From assembly GCF_018861735.1 (NCBI RefSeq), contig NZ_JAHLEB010000023.1, forward strand, positions 1 to 64,000: 64,000 nt of DNA, read 5' to 3'. The stretch is from Clostridium lacusfryxellense (GTDB lineage: Bacteria > Bacillota > Clostridia > Clostridiales > Clostridiaceae). This document shows, piece after piece, positions 27,982-36,802 of this stretch. Made by a program: the position numbers and the translations under genes. Position 1 is the first letter of the stretch; each line of letters starts with the position of its first letter. The notes under the pieces were generated by a model, which ran no database searches, was not told the origin of the DNA, and saw nothing but the letters and a program-made list of their open reading frames with translations.

Positions 27982-28217
27982 GATACATAAAATTCAATGA
28001 TGTGGTGGGAATTCCGACCATTTTCCGCCGGTCCATAAAATATGATTAGATATAATTAAATAATTTTAGTGCTTAAAAATTATTATATACCTCATATATG
28101 GTATTATATCAATGCTCACAGAGTATTATAAAATATATACAGATAAAATAAAATGCAAAGTATAGACACACACCTCACATTGAGACTATTGTGGATATAG
28201 TGAAGGCAAGTCAATAG
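27982..28217 (+). repeat. Dispersed repeat copy A plus rlmD-like tail (copy 2)
   Basis: Non-coding sequence from GATACATAAAATTCAATGAT to about 28158 is nearly identical to 47817-47990. It is followed in both places by a frame encoding the end of an RlmD-type protein; here [16 protein letters not shown]-stop (stop 28215-28217). The core ATTGAGAC is at 28179-28186. The tails of the two copies differ mainly at third codon positions, the non-coding part hardly at all. Confidence 0.8.
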
Positions 28218-28964
28218 GTTCAAGGGTTTAGATGTTTAAAACCTAATCAGATTATGAATTTTTCCGACAGTTACTCAAGTTCGTCGGAAAAGAAAACTAA
28301 ATTTTATAAATTAATTAATCAATAGGAAGAGGGTAAATAAAATACCTTCTTTTTTTATTATGGTTTAAAATATTAGGATAGCACTAACATTTTCCATTTA
28401 AAGACTATAAATAATAGTAACCGTTGTATAAGTTGGTATAATTTAATCAGAGTTGTTTCTCAGTAGTATTATATTGTTCACTAACAGAGCCTATAAGAAT
28501 GGCTTGATTTTGATCATACATTAATTATATAATATTTTAATAATTTTAATTTTTATACTTAATGATATGAGTGTCTTATGAGTAACAAAGGGTGAGTATG
28601 AAGGGGGTAATAAATATGGGTATTGCCTGGATCTAAATTGGTTTAATTCGAACGATTAATTATACAAGCTTTTAAGGAGCTGTTTAGTAAAGAAATAACA
28701 AAATTAACTTACTATTTACTGTTTTTTTGTGTAGGGGTTTTCGGTGAAATAGTTTTACTCTTTCAAGGTGCCTACTATGTATATTTCTTACAGAGATGAG
28801 ATGTCAGCCTATCAAGGTTTAGATATAATGGAAAGAAGTGTGTGCATACAACATGATTAAGGTACAAGTATCTTGGTGTTCATTTTTTTAAAAAATTATT
28901 ATTATTATTATTATTAAGTGGTTGGGAGAGAAGTAGAAAAAAGGAAACTCCTATCAGAAAATCT

Positions 28965-29186
28965 TTGAATTCTTTAGAATTTTATGAATACAGGACCCGA
29001 ACATCTGAATTTGGTCACGTAATTATTGCTATTATTATTTCAATGATTGTATATGTTTCTATGGCGTACTCTTTCAAGGAAACAATATGGTTAATATTTC
29101 TTAATATATTTATGAACATATACCCAATTATAGTCCAGCGCTATAATCGTCCACGGGTACGGCGAGTGATTAATAAACTAAATTAA
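28965..29186 (+). pseudogene. C-terminal part of a CrtO-like membrane acyltransferase (putative remnant)
   Basis: 73 codons with two hydrophobic helices. The ending MNIYPIIVQRYNRPRVRR and the earlier EYRTRTSEFGH resemble the conserved C-terminal part of glycosyl-4,4'-diaponeurosporenoate acyltransferase-type proteins (…E-T-x-x-E-x-x-H…, NxYPIxxQRYNRxR). The usual N-terminal third is missing and the reading frame upstream is closed by a stop, with no good binding site before the TTG. Probably a truncated gene. Confidence 0.45.
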
Positions 29187-29313
29187 AACATTATAATTTT
29201 GCTAAAGAAATTGATAATATAGTGAGGTTTTATCACTAAGGGTTACACTTACTATAACTATATTTTTGTTAAAATCACACGTCATCCTCCTTAAGGGTCC
29301 GAGATAGGTAACT

Positions 29314-30204
29314 TCACAGTTGGTGTAATGATTTTTGAGATAAGTATTTCCAAAAAATATCAGAAGCGGATGAATGTTTTTTTGATTTGGATCGTATAAA
29401 AGCCAATTCGCTCCTTACTATAATATCTATAGGTATGACTACAATTCCGGGATAATGCAGACATTTAACAGAATTTTCCATCATAAGTGAAATAACCATA
29501 CCATTAGAAACAAAGTCTAAAATATTAACAATACGTGTTCCGCTGTAGCCTATTTGGGGCTTAAAACCAGCATTTTCGCATGCGACATAAAACAAATTGA
29601 AAAGCTGTGTGTTTTTATCCAGTTGAAAAAAAAGTTCGTTTTTAAGTTCTAAGAGTGGAATCATTTCTTTCTTTGAAAGGCGATGATTTTGAGGAAGAAC
29701 TACTGCAAACTTATCAAATTTAAATGTGATTTTTTCATATTTATCTGAATTCGTTTCAAAAATACGGATAAAAGCAATATCACAGGATACTTCGTCTAAT
29801 TCCCTGAGTAGATTGATGCTTTCGATTTCCTTTACATCGAGCAGAACATCTGAATAATTGTTACAAAATTCTGCAATTAGCCTAGGCAAATTGTAATTTG
29901 CCATAACAGGAATAGCACCCATTTTTATAATGGAGCATTTGGAATTCTGAAAAGGAAGAATCGCTTGGTTTAATGCGGAATAATCGGACAGGATTTTTTT
30001 AGCATAAGGCAGTAAAGCTTTTCCGGCATCTGTTAGTGAAATTTTCCGGTGCTCACGGAAAAATAAGGTTATATCCAATTCTTTTTCCAAAGTAATAATC
30101 TGCTTGGAAATATTACTTTGTGTTGTAAAGTTCATTTCTGCTGTTTCAGTAAAATTTAAGGTTATTGTCAAATCTAAAAAGCATCTTATGTGTTCAATTT
30201 TCAT
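29314..30204 (-). CDS. LysR-family regulator, divergent from the decayed decarboxylase locus
   Basis: 296 residues. The N-terminal helix-turn-helix reads FTETAEMNFTTQSNISKQI, followed by a periplasmic-binding-like effector domain. It faces the remnant of a phenolic-acid decarboxylase operon across a 100-bp promoter region containing CTATTC-N7-GAATAG, and a tannase gene lies 1 kb away. By position it resembles the LysR regulators of tannin and gallate genes, but its original target operon is broken. Confidence 0.82.
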   Translation of the reverse strand: MKIEHIRCFLDLTITLNFTETAEMNFTTQSNISKQIITLEKELDITLFFREHRKISLTDAGKALLPYAKKILSDYSALNQAILPFQNSKCSIIKMGAIPVMANYNLPRLIAEFCNNYSDVLLDVKEIESINLLRELDEVSCDIAFIRIFETNSDKYEKITFKFDKFAVVLPQNHRLSKKEMIPLLELKNELFFQLDKNTQLFNLFYVACENAGFKPQIGYSGTRIVNILDFVSNGMVISLMMENSVKCLHYPGIVVIPIDIIVRSELAFIRSKSKKHSSASDIFWKYLSQKSLHQL

Positions 30205-30226
30205 AATTCCTTCAGCATTCCTCTAA

Positions 30227-30245
30227 CTATTCTAATATGGAATAG
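30227..30245. promoter_or_regulatory. LysR-type operator
   Basis: CTATTC (30227-30232), 7 bp, GAATAG (30240-30245), with a further ATAGAATAG some 45 bp on. This T-N11-A style dyad lies between the divergent regulator and the decarboxylase remnant. Confidence 0.45.
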
Positions 30246-30308
30246 TATATCACAAAACTTGAATTGATTGAATATCTTTTTTTATATAGAATAGATAAAA
30301 GCGGAGGG

Positions 30309-30386
30309 ATAAAATATCTTGTTGGTAAAATTCTTGATCAGTTTGATATCGAGGGAGAATCCTTTTTAAGATGGGGAGGAATTTAA
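30309..30386 (+). pseudogene. C-terminal remnant of a UbiX/LpdB-type flavin prenyltransferase
   Basis: The frame ending at TAA 30384-30386 reads VGKILDQFDIEGESFLRWGG, the usual ending of UbiX-like subunits of hydroxyarylic acid decarboxylases (compare the LDQF...RW ending of KpdB/EcdB). Only about 25 codons remain. The stop is 2 nt before the ATG of the next frame, as expected for an operon. The body of the gene, and any UbiD-type catalytic gene, is gone. Confidence 0.45.
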
Positions 30387-30388
30387 AC

Positions 30389-30661
30389 ATGCAGCAGTTA
30401 AAAATAAAAAGTGAGGTTTATGGATATGACATAGAAGCAAATATTACCGCTATGAGCTCGGATATTCATATATTACTTACAGGAGGATGTCTTCCTCACA
30501 CTGTTGCTGTCAGTATCTTTGAAGATGTGAAAGAAGTCGGATTTATACAATTGGACGGACACAAGGATGGTCTGGTCAGCAGTAAATGGGCAAAAAAAAT
30601 ATCGGAAGAGTTTCATTGCAGGGTAACAGTTGTATGTGGAATACATTATGACAACGTAACA
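30389..30661 (+). pseudogene. LpdD/VdcD-like decarboxylase subunit, truncated by IS debris
   Basis: Starts at ATG 30389 behind GGGGAGG. The 91 codons include LLTGGCLPHTVAVSI, GHKDGLVSSKWAKKI and VVCGIHYDNVT, which match the small LpdD/VdcD proteins of gallate and related non-oxidative decarboxylases. After NVT the frame runs into transposase sequence and stops at 30700. The normal C-terminal ~30 residues are missing. The gene is therefore inactive or makes a chimaeric product. Confidence 0.5.
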
Positions 30662-31090
30662 GGGCACCAAAGATGCCCACGGCCGCCGGCGTTATCGTAA
30701 ATATAGGTGTGCGGAGAGCCACATTGAGGGCACAAAGTATCAGGTGATATAGGATGTTTACCCCGAGAATTAACAGTCTTTTTATCCTTACCATGAGTGG
30801 TCTTATACTCGTCTAAGAGTTGCTTGTAATCAAGTTTTTTAAAAGTTTTAATAATTGGTAATTTATCCACAGTAAGTTTTTTATATTTAGGGCTTGTCAT
30901 ATCGTATTTCGGAACCTTTAATGGTATATTTTTAGCTATAAAAATAAGTAATTGTTTAATTTGAGAAAGTAATACTTGATTATATGTAACTAACATTGAT
31001 ATAATTGAACTCACAATGACACCTTCTTTAGGGAATTTTTGTTGAGTTTAGATACAACAATTATACCAAAAAGAGGGGGTCATTGTTTTT
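30662..31090 (-). mobile_element. 5' fragment of an insertion sequence (transposase N terminus)
   Basis: On the minus strand a frame from GTG 31014 encodes a transposase N terminus with CPQCGSPHTYIYDNAGGRGH, a zinc-ribbon motif seen in some DDE transposases. The fragment ends at about 30662 inside the LpdD-like gene, so both the IS and that gene are cut at the same junction. The right edge is near 31090, where a GGGGGTC-containing end precedes the tannase promoter. IS family not determined. Confidence 0.55.
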
Positions 31091-31109
31091 TTTGTTAAAA
31101 ACAGCTACA

Positions 31110-31131
31110 AACCCTGCAATAGCAGGGTTTT
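31110..31131 (+). terminator. Small hairpin before the tannase promoter
   Basis: AACCCTGC - AATA - GCAGGGTT followed by TTAAATAAA. It may insulate the tannase gene from upstream transcription. Confidence 0.4.
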
Positions 31132-31147
31132 AAATAAATAAAACAAA

Positions 31148-31165
31148 GATAGTGTTAACACTATC
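31148..31165 (+). promoter_or_regulatory. 18-bp perfect palindrome before the tannase gene
   Basis: GATAGTGTTAACACTATC lies 10 nt before the ribosome site CTGGAGG of the tannase gene. It could be a repressor operator or a 5' mRNA hairpin. Confidence 0.45.
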
Positions 31166-31188
31166 AAAATTTTACTGGAGGTAAAAAA

Positions 31189-33075
31189 ATGAAATTATCT
31201 AAAAAAATATTATCTTTTATTCTTTTGGGAGCAATGGTTGCATCCCTTAGCTCATGCTCAAATTCTTCTAGTTCTTCCTCAGAAGAATCTTCTGGTACAA
31301 CAAGCAGCTACACTCAAGATGAAGAAAAACTGACTTTTAATAGCGCTAAGTGGAACTACGACAAAACCAACGATGTTTATTGGCAGATTAAAGTTGGATA
31401 TTGCGCCAACCCTATGACCACTGATTATGAGACCATGGGTATCTATGTTCCGGGAGCGTATATGACCGGTACAGCCAATAGTGATGGGACTTACACCTGT
31501 GAACTCAATACAAACAGCAAAGTAAACGGGTATACCGCATCAACTGCGCCAATTGTATTTCCGATAAATACTCCAGGTTATGCAGGACAGGCGTCTCCGA
31601 CTTCTTACAGTTACGATGGCATTTCTAGCTATATTAAGGCGGGACAAATCTATGTATATGCTGGTATGCGCGGTAGAAGCAGTATAATGGGCACAAGTAG
31701 CTCCAATGAGGCTTATAGCGGTGGCGCACCTTGGGGTGTTACTGATTTAAAGGCAGCTGTCCGTTATTATCGCTTTAATAAAAGTGCTCTTCCTGGTAAT
31801 ACAGACAATATTTTCACGTTTGGGATGAGCGGAGGCGGAGCGCAGAGTGCTCTGGTGGGTGCAACTGGTGATAGTAAACTTTATTACAGTTACCTGGAAT
31901 CCATCGGTTCTGCAATGTACGATAAAGACGGTAATACTATCAGCGACGCTGTTTCCGGGTCAATGTGCTGGTGTCCGATTACAAGTTTAGACTCAGCTGA
32001 TGAAGCTTATGAATGGAATATGGGGCAATATTTTTCCACCGATACCCGTGCAAGTACAACATTTACATCTGCACTGTCTAAAGATTTGGCCCAGTCTTAT
32101 GCACCTTATATCAATAAACTTGGACTTAAAGATCAAAATGGAACAAACCTTGCGCTTACCGAATCCAGTACTGGAATCTATACATCAGGAACTTATTATG
32201 ATTATCTCCTTTCAGTAACTGAGGGGTCCTTAAATAACTTTTTAAGTGATACAAAATTCCCTTATACGGAAAGTACTAGTTTTATGGCTAGTGGTAATTT
32301 TGCCGGAGGTGATACTGATAGTGAAAAACCGGCAATGGGTGGTACTGATAGTGAAAAACCGGCAATGGGTGGTACTGATAGTGAAAAACCGGCTATGGAC
32401 GGTACTGGGGGTGCCAACTCAAGCGAAGCTACGACACCTAAGACATATGAAACTGTACAAGATTATATTAATTCTTTGAATTCTGACGAAAAATGGATAG
32501 TATATGATTCAAAAACCAACACTGCAAAAATTACAAGCATAGAAGCATTTGTTAAAAATTGCAAGCCTACGACTAAGGCGGTTGGTGCATTCGATGCCGT
32601 AGATCGCAGTCAGGGAGAGAATAACCTTTTTGGAAATGGCCAAGCCGATTCGTTGCATTTTGATTCGGTTATAGCAAGTCTCTTAAAAACAAACTCTACG
32701 GCATATGCAAAATTCAGCGATTGGAAGCCTTCTTATATAACAGATTATGAGAATGACCTTAAATCTGTTGATAGCCTTGGAACAAGTATGCAAACTCGTG
32801 TGGACATGTATAATCCAATGTATTTCTTATCCGATTATTATGCCGGTTACAAAACCTCCACAGTAGCAACCCATTGGAGAATACGTACGGGAATCGATCA
32901 AGGTGATACAGCTTTAACAGTTGAAACAAACTTGGCATTGGCACTGCAAAGCAACAGCAGCATTAAAGATGTTGATTTCGAGACCGTTTGGGGTTTGAAA
33001 CACACAATGGCTGAACGCACCGGTGACAGCACAGATAACTTCATTAAGTGGGTCAACGAATGCGTGAGTGAGTAA
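31189..33075 (+). CDS. Lipoprotein tannase-like alpha/beta hydrolase
   Basis: 628 residues. The signal peptide ends in the lipobox LSSC with the lipidated Cys at 23, then a Ser-rich linker, so it is anchored outside the membrane. The nucleophile is S214 in FGMSGGGAQS, and the C-terminal VWGLKHTMAERTG supplies the likely catalytic His (605), both as in bacterial tannases that split galloyl esters. The surrounding HWRIRTGIDQGD stretch also fits. Three 30-bp tandem repeats encode a (GGTDSEKPAM)3 spacer before the C-terminal part. It stands beside a ruined decarboxylase locus of the LpdBCD type, a combination that would have formed a gallotannin pathway. GC content and codon use look richer than in neighbouring genes. 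Confidence 0.7.
   Translation: MKLSKKILSFILLGAMVASLSSCSNSSSSSSEESSGTTSSYTQDEEKLTFNSAKWNYDKTNDVYWQIKVGYCANPMTTDYETMGIYVPGAYMTGTANSDGTYTCELNTNSKVNGYTASTAPIVFPINTPGYAGQASPTSYSYDGISSYIKAGQIYVYAGMRGRSSIMGTSSSNEAYSGGAPWGVTDLKAAVRYYRFNKSALPGNTDNIFTFGMSGGGAQSALVGATGDSKLYYSYLESIGSAMYDKDGNTISDAVSGSMCWCPITSLDSADEAYEWNMGQYFSTDTRASTTFTSALSKDLAQSYAPYINKLGLKDQNGTNLALTESSTGIYTSGTYYDYLLSVTEGSLNNFLSDTKFPYTESTSFMASGNFAGGDTDSEKPAMGGTDSEKPAMGGTDSEKPAMDGTGGANSSEATTPKTYETVQDYINSLNSDEKWIVYDSKTNTAKITSIEAFVKNCKPTTKAVGAFDAVDRSQGENNLFGNGQADSLHFDSVIASLLKTNSTAYAKFSDWKPSYITDYENDLKSVDSLGTSMQTRVDMYNPMYFLSDYYAGYKTSTVATHWRIRTGIDQGDTALTVETNLALALQSNSSIKDVDFETVWGLKHTMAERTGDSTDNFIKWVNECVSE
32311..32400 (+). repeat. Three tandem 30-bp repeats within the tannase gene
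   Basis: Units at 32311-32340, 32341-32370 and 32371-32400 differ at only a few bases and encode a ten-residue unit (TDSEKPAMGG). Copy number is likely to vary between strains. Confidence 0.85.
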
Positions 33076-33094
33076 ATGAATAATAGAATCCTTA

Positions 33095-33135
33095 AAATAA
33101 CACCAGTTGATGTTTTAGACTGGTGTTATTTTTTA
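33095..33135 (+). terminator. Terminator of the tannase gene
   Basis: AAATAACACCAGT (33095-33107) and ACTGGTGTTATTT (33119-33131) followed by TTTT. Confidence 0.85.
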
Positions 33136-33175
33136 TATTGAAATATTTTAAAAAAATTATGATTAAACAGGTAAA

Positions 33176-33648
33176 TCTGAAATTCTCTTAATAATACCAC
33201 TTTTTTATTAGGAAGCTTTTTATTTTTTCCCGAGAGCTTTAGTTTTAGAGGTTTTCTTCTTATAAAAATACATTTTTCTTAGGTTTGCTCTGTCGGTAGA
33301 CAGATTTGAGAGTCATAATCTAGAGATAAAATCATAATGAGCGCCAAGTGATGGGACATTATTTATATTGCAGCCTATACATGTGGCAAGTAACTCACTG
33401 GCATGGAGCTTTTTAACCCAGTTGGTAATGCTTGCTTCCTTTTGAAAAAGCATTAAAGGAAATGAACGAAATATTTCGGGTTGAAGAGTTGCATGTCTAC
33501 CAATATTAGAATAATAAGATTTTAATATCTCTCTAAGAATATCTAAGTCTAAGCAATACAACTTAGATTTAATCGTGTTATAACATATCCCTCTAAAATA
33601 TTCTGAAATATATTTTAGAGGGATATGTGTATAAGGTTCGTATTTCAT
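33176..33648 (-). pseudogene. DDE transposase remnant
   Basis: From about ATG 33648 on the minus strand: YTHIPLKYISEYFRGICYNT, then ITNWVKKLHASELLATCIGC and GAHYDFISRL before a stop. This is the N-terminal part of a large DDE-type transposase. Faded homologous sequence (KPLKLKLSGKNKKLP) continues after the stop to about 33176, where it ends near the tannase terminator. The remnant lies directly against the end of the Moco operon. Confidence 0.55.
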
Positions 33649-33698
33649 ACATTGGACTAAATCGCTAACAGCGATACATACGAGTATGAATAATACAA

Positions 33699-34211
33699 CT
33701 ATTTTGAAGGTGCTGCGCAATCAAAAGCAGTACCTTTTAGTATTTCTATGCCATGGCCAAGATTTGTAATAATATATTCTAAGTTTTCTTTTACAGCTTT
33801 AGGGCTCCCTGGTAAATTAACTATTAGAGTTTTATCACGAATTCCAGCGACACCTCTACTTAGCATAGCGCGGGGTGTGATTTTAAGACTATTGTAGCGC
33901 ATAGCTTCTGCAATTCCGGGGGCATTTCTTTCAATAACGCAAAGAGTGGCTTCAGGAGTTATGTCACGGGGAGAAAAGCCAGTGCCACCTGTTGTTATGA
34001 TTAAATCTATACCTTTTTTACACATAGCTATTAGTGCATTACTTAACATGCTTTTATCATCTGGTAGAAGTTTGTAATCCAGAACTTCAAAATCGTGCTT
34101 TTTTAGAATTTCAGAAACTAGAATACCACTTACATCTTCTCTTTGGCCTTGGTAACCTTTGTCGCTGGCTGTGATTATACCAGCTGTAATTTTTTGCTTG
34201 AATGGTTCCAT
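33699..34211 (-). CDS. mog: Molybdopterin adenylyltransferase (MogA/MoaB family)
   Basis: 170 residues. It adenylates molybdopterin before metal insertion. Motifs: ITASDKGYQGQREDVSG and the TTGGTGFSPRDITPEA loop with the conserved Asp residues. Start at ATG 34211, because GGGAG lies 9 nt before it; ATG 34220 is too close. It is the last gene of the Moco operon. Confidence 0.85.
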   Translation of the reverse strand: MEPFKQKITAGIITASDKGYQGQREDVSGILVSEILKKHDFEVLDYKLLPDDKSMLSNALIAMCKKGIDLIITTGGTGFSPRDITPEATLCVIERNAPGIAEAMRYNSLKITPRAMLSRGVAGIRDKTLIVNLPGSPKAVKENLEYIITNLGHGIEILKGTAFDCAAPSK

Positions 34212-34257
34212 TAAATTCATCTCCCTAAACAAATCATTCTAATCCACACTAAGGGTA

Positions 34258-34695
34258 TTATAGAGCAAGTTCAACTTCCATCTCATCTCCGATTTTCATT
34301 TTGCCACCGAAAATAACTCTTGCAAATACCCCTTCTTTAGGCATAATGCACTCGCCCATTTTTTTATAAATCTGGCAGTGGGAGTGACACTCCTTACCAA
34401 TTTGTGTTACTTCTAAAACTATATTTTTACACTTAAGTTTTGTACCTACAGGTAAAGTTTTAAAGTCTATACCTTGTACAATAACATTTTCGCCAAAAGC
34501 ACCATCATTTACTATAGCCCCTCTTTCTTTAAAGGCTAGAATTTTATCATAGGATAAAAGGCTTACTTGTCTGTGCCAGTCCCCAGCATGAGCGTCACCT
34601 TTTATACCGAAATTTTCTATAAATTCACCTTGGCCCATATTTTCCTTTTCTGTTCCGCGTTTTTCACTAATACAAATGCCAATAATTTTCCCCAT
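34258..34695 (-). CDS. MOSC-domain protein
   Basis: 145 residues. MOSC domains bind or transfer sulfur on molybdenum cofactor. It has GIKGDAHAGDWHRQVSLLS and the conserved Cys region GKECHSHCQIY. The ATG at 34695 has GAGGTG 7 nt upstream. Within the Moco operon it may sulfurate or carry the cofactor for the nearby molybdoenzyme. Confidence 0.82.
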   Translation of the reverse strand: MGKIIGICISEKRGTEKENMGQGEFIENFGIKGDAHAGDWHRQVSLLSYDKILAFKERGAIVNDGAFGENVIVQGIDFKTLPVGTKLKCKNIVLEVTQIGKECHSHCQIYKKMGECIMPKEGVFARVIFGGKMKIGDEMEVELAL

Positions 34696-34718
34696 AATAC
34701 ACCTCATTTTAAATTTTT

Positions 34719-35708
34719 TTAACCACCGATTTGTGACATGTTTTTTTGTTCTTTATATTTTCCAGGCTGGTTTCCAAAAAAATCATGGCTTTCTGGTTTC
34801 TCTAGAATTGTAGATTCTATAGCTTTTAAAATTTCATCGCAAGAGACATCGCTTCTTAAAAGAGAGAGAACATCCAACCCCTTATTATATTGTAAGCAAG
34901 TTTTTAAAAATCCAGATGAAGTTAAGCGAATGCGGTTACAAGAGCTACAAAATTTGTGGCTCACTGCACTAACAAATCCTATTTTCCCATGGAAACTTGG
35001 GGGTGTATAGTAGGTAGAAGGACCATTTCCAAGTTTCTGACTACAGGGGGTAAGATTTCCAAATTCTTTTTCCAGTATAGAAACCATACGATTTTCTTTA
35101 ATACAAGTATAATTTGTACCGTAGCCAATGGGCATCATCTCAATAAAACGGACTAAAATATTACGATGTTTTGCCAAAGAGGCTATATTTATAAGTTCAG
35201 AATCATTTACTCCTGATATTGGAATGCAATTAATTTTTACTGATTTAATGTTAGCTTCTAATGCTTTATCTATACCGAGTAGTACTTTTGAAAGTTGATT
35301 TCTTCTAGTAATAAGCTTAAAAGTGTTTTCATCCATGGAGTCTAGGCTTACATTTATACCGTCTATGCCTGCTTCTTTTAAAGCGGGCATATTTTCTTCT
35401 AGAAGAACTCCGTTTGTAGTAAGAGTTACTTCTTTTATACCAGGAATGTTTTTGATACCTTTAATAATATCTATACAGTTTTTTCTAACTAATGGTTCCC
35501 CACCAGTGATTTTTATTTTAGTTATGCCAAGCTTAACAAAGAGGGTACAAAGTTTTATTATTTCTTCAAAGGACATTGTTTTTAAAGAACAACTATTATT
35601 AGAACCTTCCTGCGGAAGGCAGTAGATGCATCGTAAATTGCAGTTATCTGTAATGGATATTCTTATATAATCTATGTTGCGATGTAGTTTATCTAGCAAG
35701 GTCGACAC
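34719..35708 (-). CDS. moaA: GTP 3',8-cyclase, radical SAM
   Basis: 329 residues; first step of molybdopterin synthesis from GTP. The radical SAM cluster motif is C23-x3-C27-x2-C30 (DNCNLRCIYC). The C-terminal cluster for GTP is in FCSSCNRIRLTSSGFLKTC. Its start overlaps the end of mobAB by 20 bp. Confidence 0.94.
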   Translation of the reverse strand: MSTLLDKLHRNIDYIRISITDNCNLRCIYCLPQEGSNNSCSLKTMSFEEIIKLCTLFVKLGITKIKITGGEPLVRKNCIDIIKGIKNIPGIKEVTLTTNGVLLEENMPALKEAGIDGINVSLDSMDENTFKLITRRNQLSKVLLGIDKALEANIKSVKINCIPISGVNDSELINIASLAKHRNILVRFIEMMPIGYGTNYTCIKENRMVSILEKEFGNLTPCSQKLGNGPSTYYTPPSFHGKIGFVSAVSHKFCSSCNRIRLTSSGFLKTCLQYNKGLDVLSLLRSDVSCDEILKAIESTILEKPESHDFFGNQPGKYKEQKNMSQIGG

Positions 35709-36768
35709 CTCCTTTTGTGTAATTTATTATTAAATCAGCAATGATGTATATATTATTCAAATCTATAACACGGCCTTCAAAGCTAGTAGGGCCATCAGTT
35801 GCTAGGGCTATAATAGTTTTTGGGTCACCTACAGGTGCACTAGAATTTTTAAACCTTACTATTTCTATTTTTTTATATGAAGAGTATTTAAAGCCTTCAA
35901 GTAAAATAAGATCAACTTCACTAAACTCTTCTATAAGCATAGCTTCACTAATAAAGGGCTGATTTTTTATTAACATGTACTTTGTATTTGAAAAAGCAGA
36001 GGTCCCGTAGGCTCCGGCCTCAAGGTGTTTATAAGTATCAGTATTGGGGGTATCTGCCTTAAAGTCGTGGCCATCATGTTTTATAGTTGCAACCCTTAGT
36101 CCTTTTTCTTTTAATAGAGGAATCAGCTTTGTGATAAGGGTTGTTTTTCCAGAGTTTTTAACACCACTAATAGCAAGAACCCTAGGGTATGACTTTTTAG
36201 AAAAAATTTCCCCATACTGAAGCTTAGTATTAATATTTGAAAGTTCTTCATCCTGAAATACAGTGTTAGAAATATCGATGTATTTTACTTTAAGTAAATT
36301 TAAACTATTCCAAAGTTTATAGTTTCCCTTTTCAATTTGTTCCCTCAGTAAGTTTAAACATTTTTTACTGTAAAGTGAACAAAGAGGATGGGCTCTTTTA
36401 CTTCTATCAATAGGTACGTATACATCAAAATCACTACTTATATAACTACAAATGAATTCTATAAAAGAAGAAGATATTAAAGGTGTATCACAAGAACAAA
36501 CAAAAATATAGTCGCTTTTAATAGAGTGAAGTCCAGAATATAGCCCTCCTATAGGACCTATGGACTCATATTCATCGGTTATTAAATTGTAACTTGAAAG
36601 TTTAGATGATTGCCCTTTATTACAACTTATATAATTAGAAGGGAATATAGAAAGAGACGTTAGTATTACGTCTAAAAAGCTTTTATCATATAATTTTAAA
36701 AAGGCTTTGTCTTGTCCCATACGGGTGCTATGTCCTCCTGTTAAAACTAAACCAGAAATTGTATACAT
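35689..36768 (-). CDS. MobA-MobB fusion, molybdenum cofactor nucleotide attachment
   Basis: 359 residues. The MobA domain (1-190) starts with GLVLTGGHSTRMGQDKAFL and attaches GMP to Mo-molybdopterin. The MobB domain (from about 193) has the P-loop GVKNSGKTTL and the motif VATIKHDGHDF, a GTP-binding partner. Fusion of the two in one chain is not rare in clostridia. It indicates that the target enzyme uses the bis-MGD form, matching the DMSO-reductase-family enzyme encoded 5 kb away. Confidence 0.9.
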   Translation of the reverse strand: MYTISGLVLTGGHSTRMGQDKAFLKLYDKSFLDVILTSLSIFPSNYISCNKGQSSKLSSYNLITDEYESIGPIGGLYSGLHSIKSDYIFVCSCDTPLISSSFIEFICSYISSDFDVYVPIDRSKRAHPLCSLYSKKCLNLLREQIEKGNYKLWNSLNLLKVKYIDISNTVFQDEELSNINTKLQYGEIFSKKSYPRVLAISGVKNSGKTTLITKLIPLLKEKGLRVATIKHDGHDFKADTPNTDTYKHLEAGAYGTSAFSNTKYMLIKNQPFISEAMLIEEFSEVDLILLEGFKYSSYKKIEIVRFKNSSAPVGDPKTIIALATDGPTSFEGRVIDLNNIYIIADLIINYTKGGVDLAR

Positions 36769-36802
36769 TTCTTCTCCTCCAAAAATAAAACATATTTAAA
36801 GG

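Larger units (their letters stand above)
27591..28964. other. 1.4-kb stretch of repeats and debris without an intact gene
   Basis: Contains the two related hairpin repeats (from 27.9 kb), the copy-2 rlmD tail and its hairpin, a terminator-like hairpin at 28325-28356 (GAAGAGGGTA / TACCTTCTTTTTTT), and a six-codon frame (MGIAWI) with a good ribosome site at 28617-28637. It also has another hairpin with T-run at 28687-28738 and a run of seven TTA/ATT triplets at 28896-28917. Otherwise nothing is recognised. Confidence 0.5.

Noticed and set aside
28896-28917. ATT triplet run as a functional signal
   Set aside because: A short simple-sequence run of about seven triplets in AT-rich intergenic DNA; no evidence of function.
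31015-31090. Start of a new small gene before the tannase
   Set aside because: The sequence is the 5' flank of the truncated IS on the opposite strand and has no open frame with a ribosome site.
32311-32400. CRISPR-like repeats
   Set aside because: The three 30-bp units are directly adjacent without spacers and are in frame within the tannase gene.
33583-33628. 18-bp perfect inverted repeat ACATATCCCTCTAAAATA as operator
   Set aside because: It lies inside the transposase remnant coding sequence and probably arose there; no promoter or gene start depends on it.
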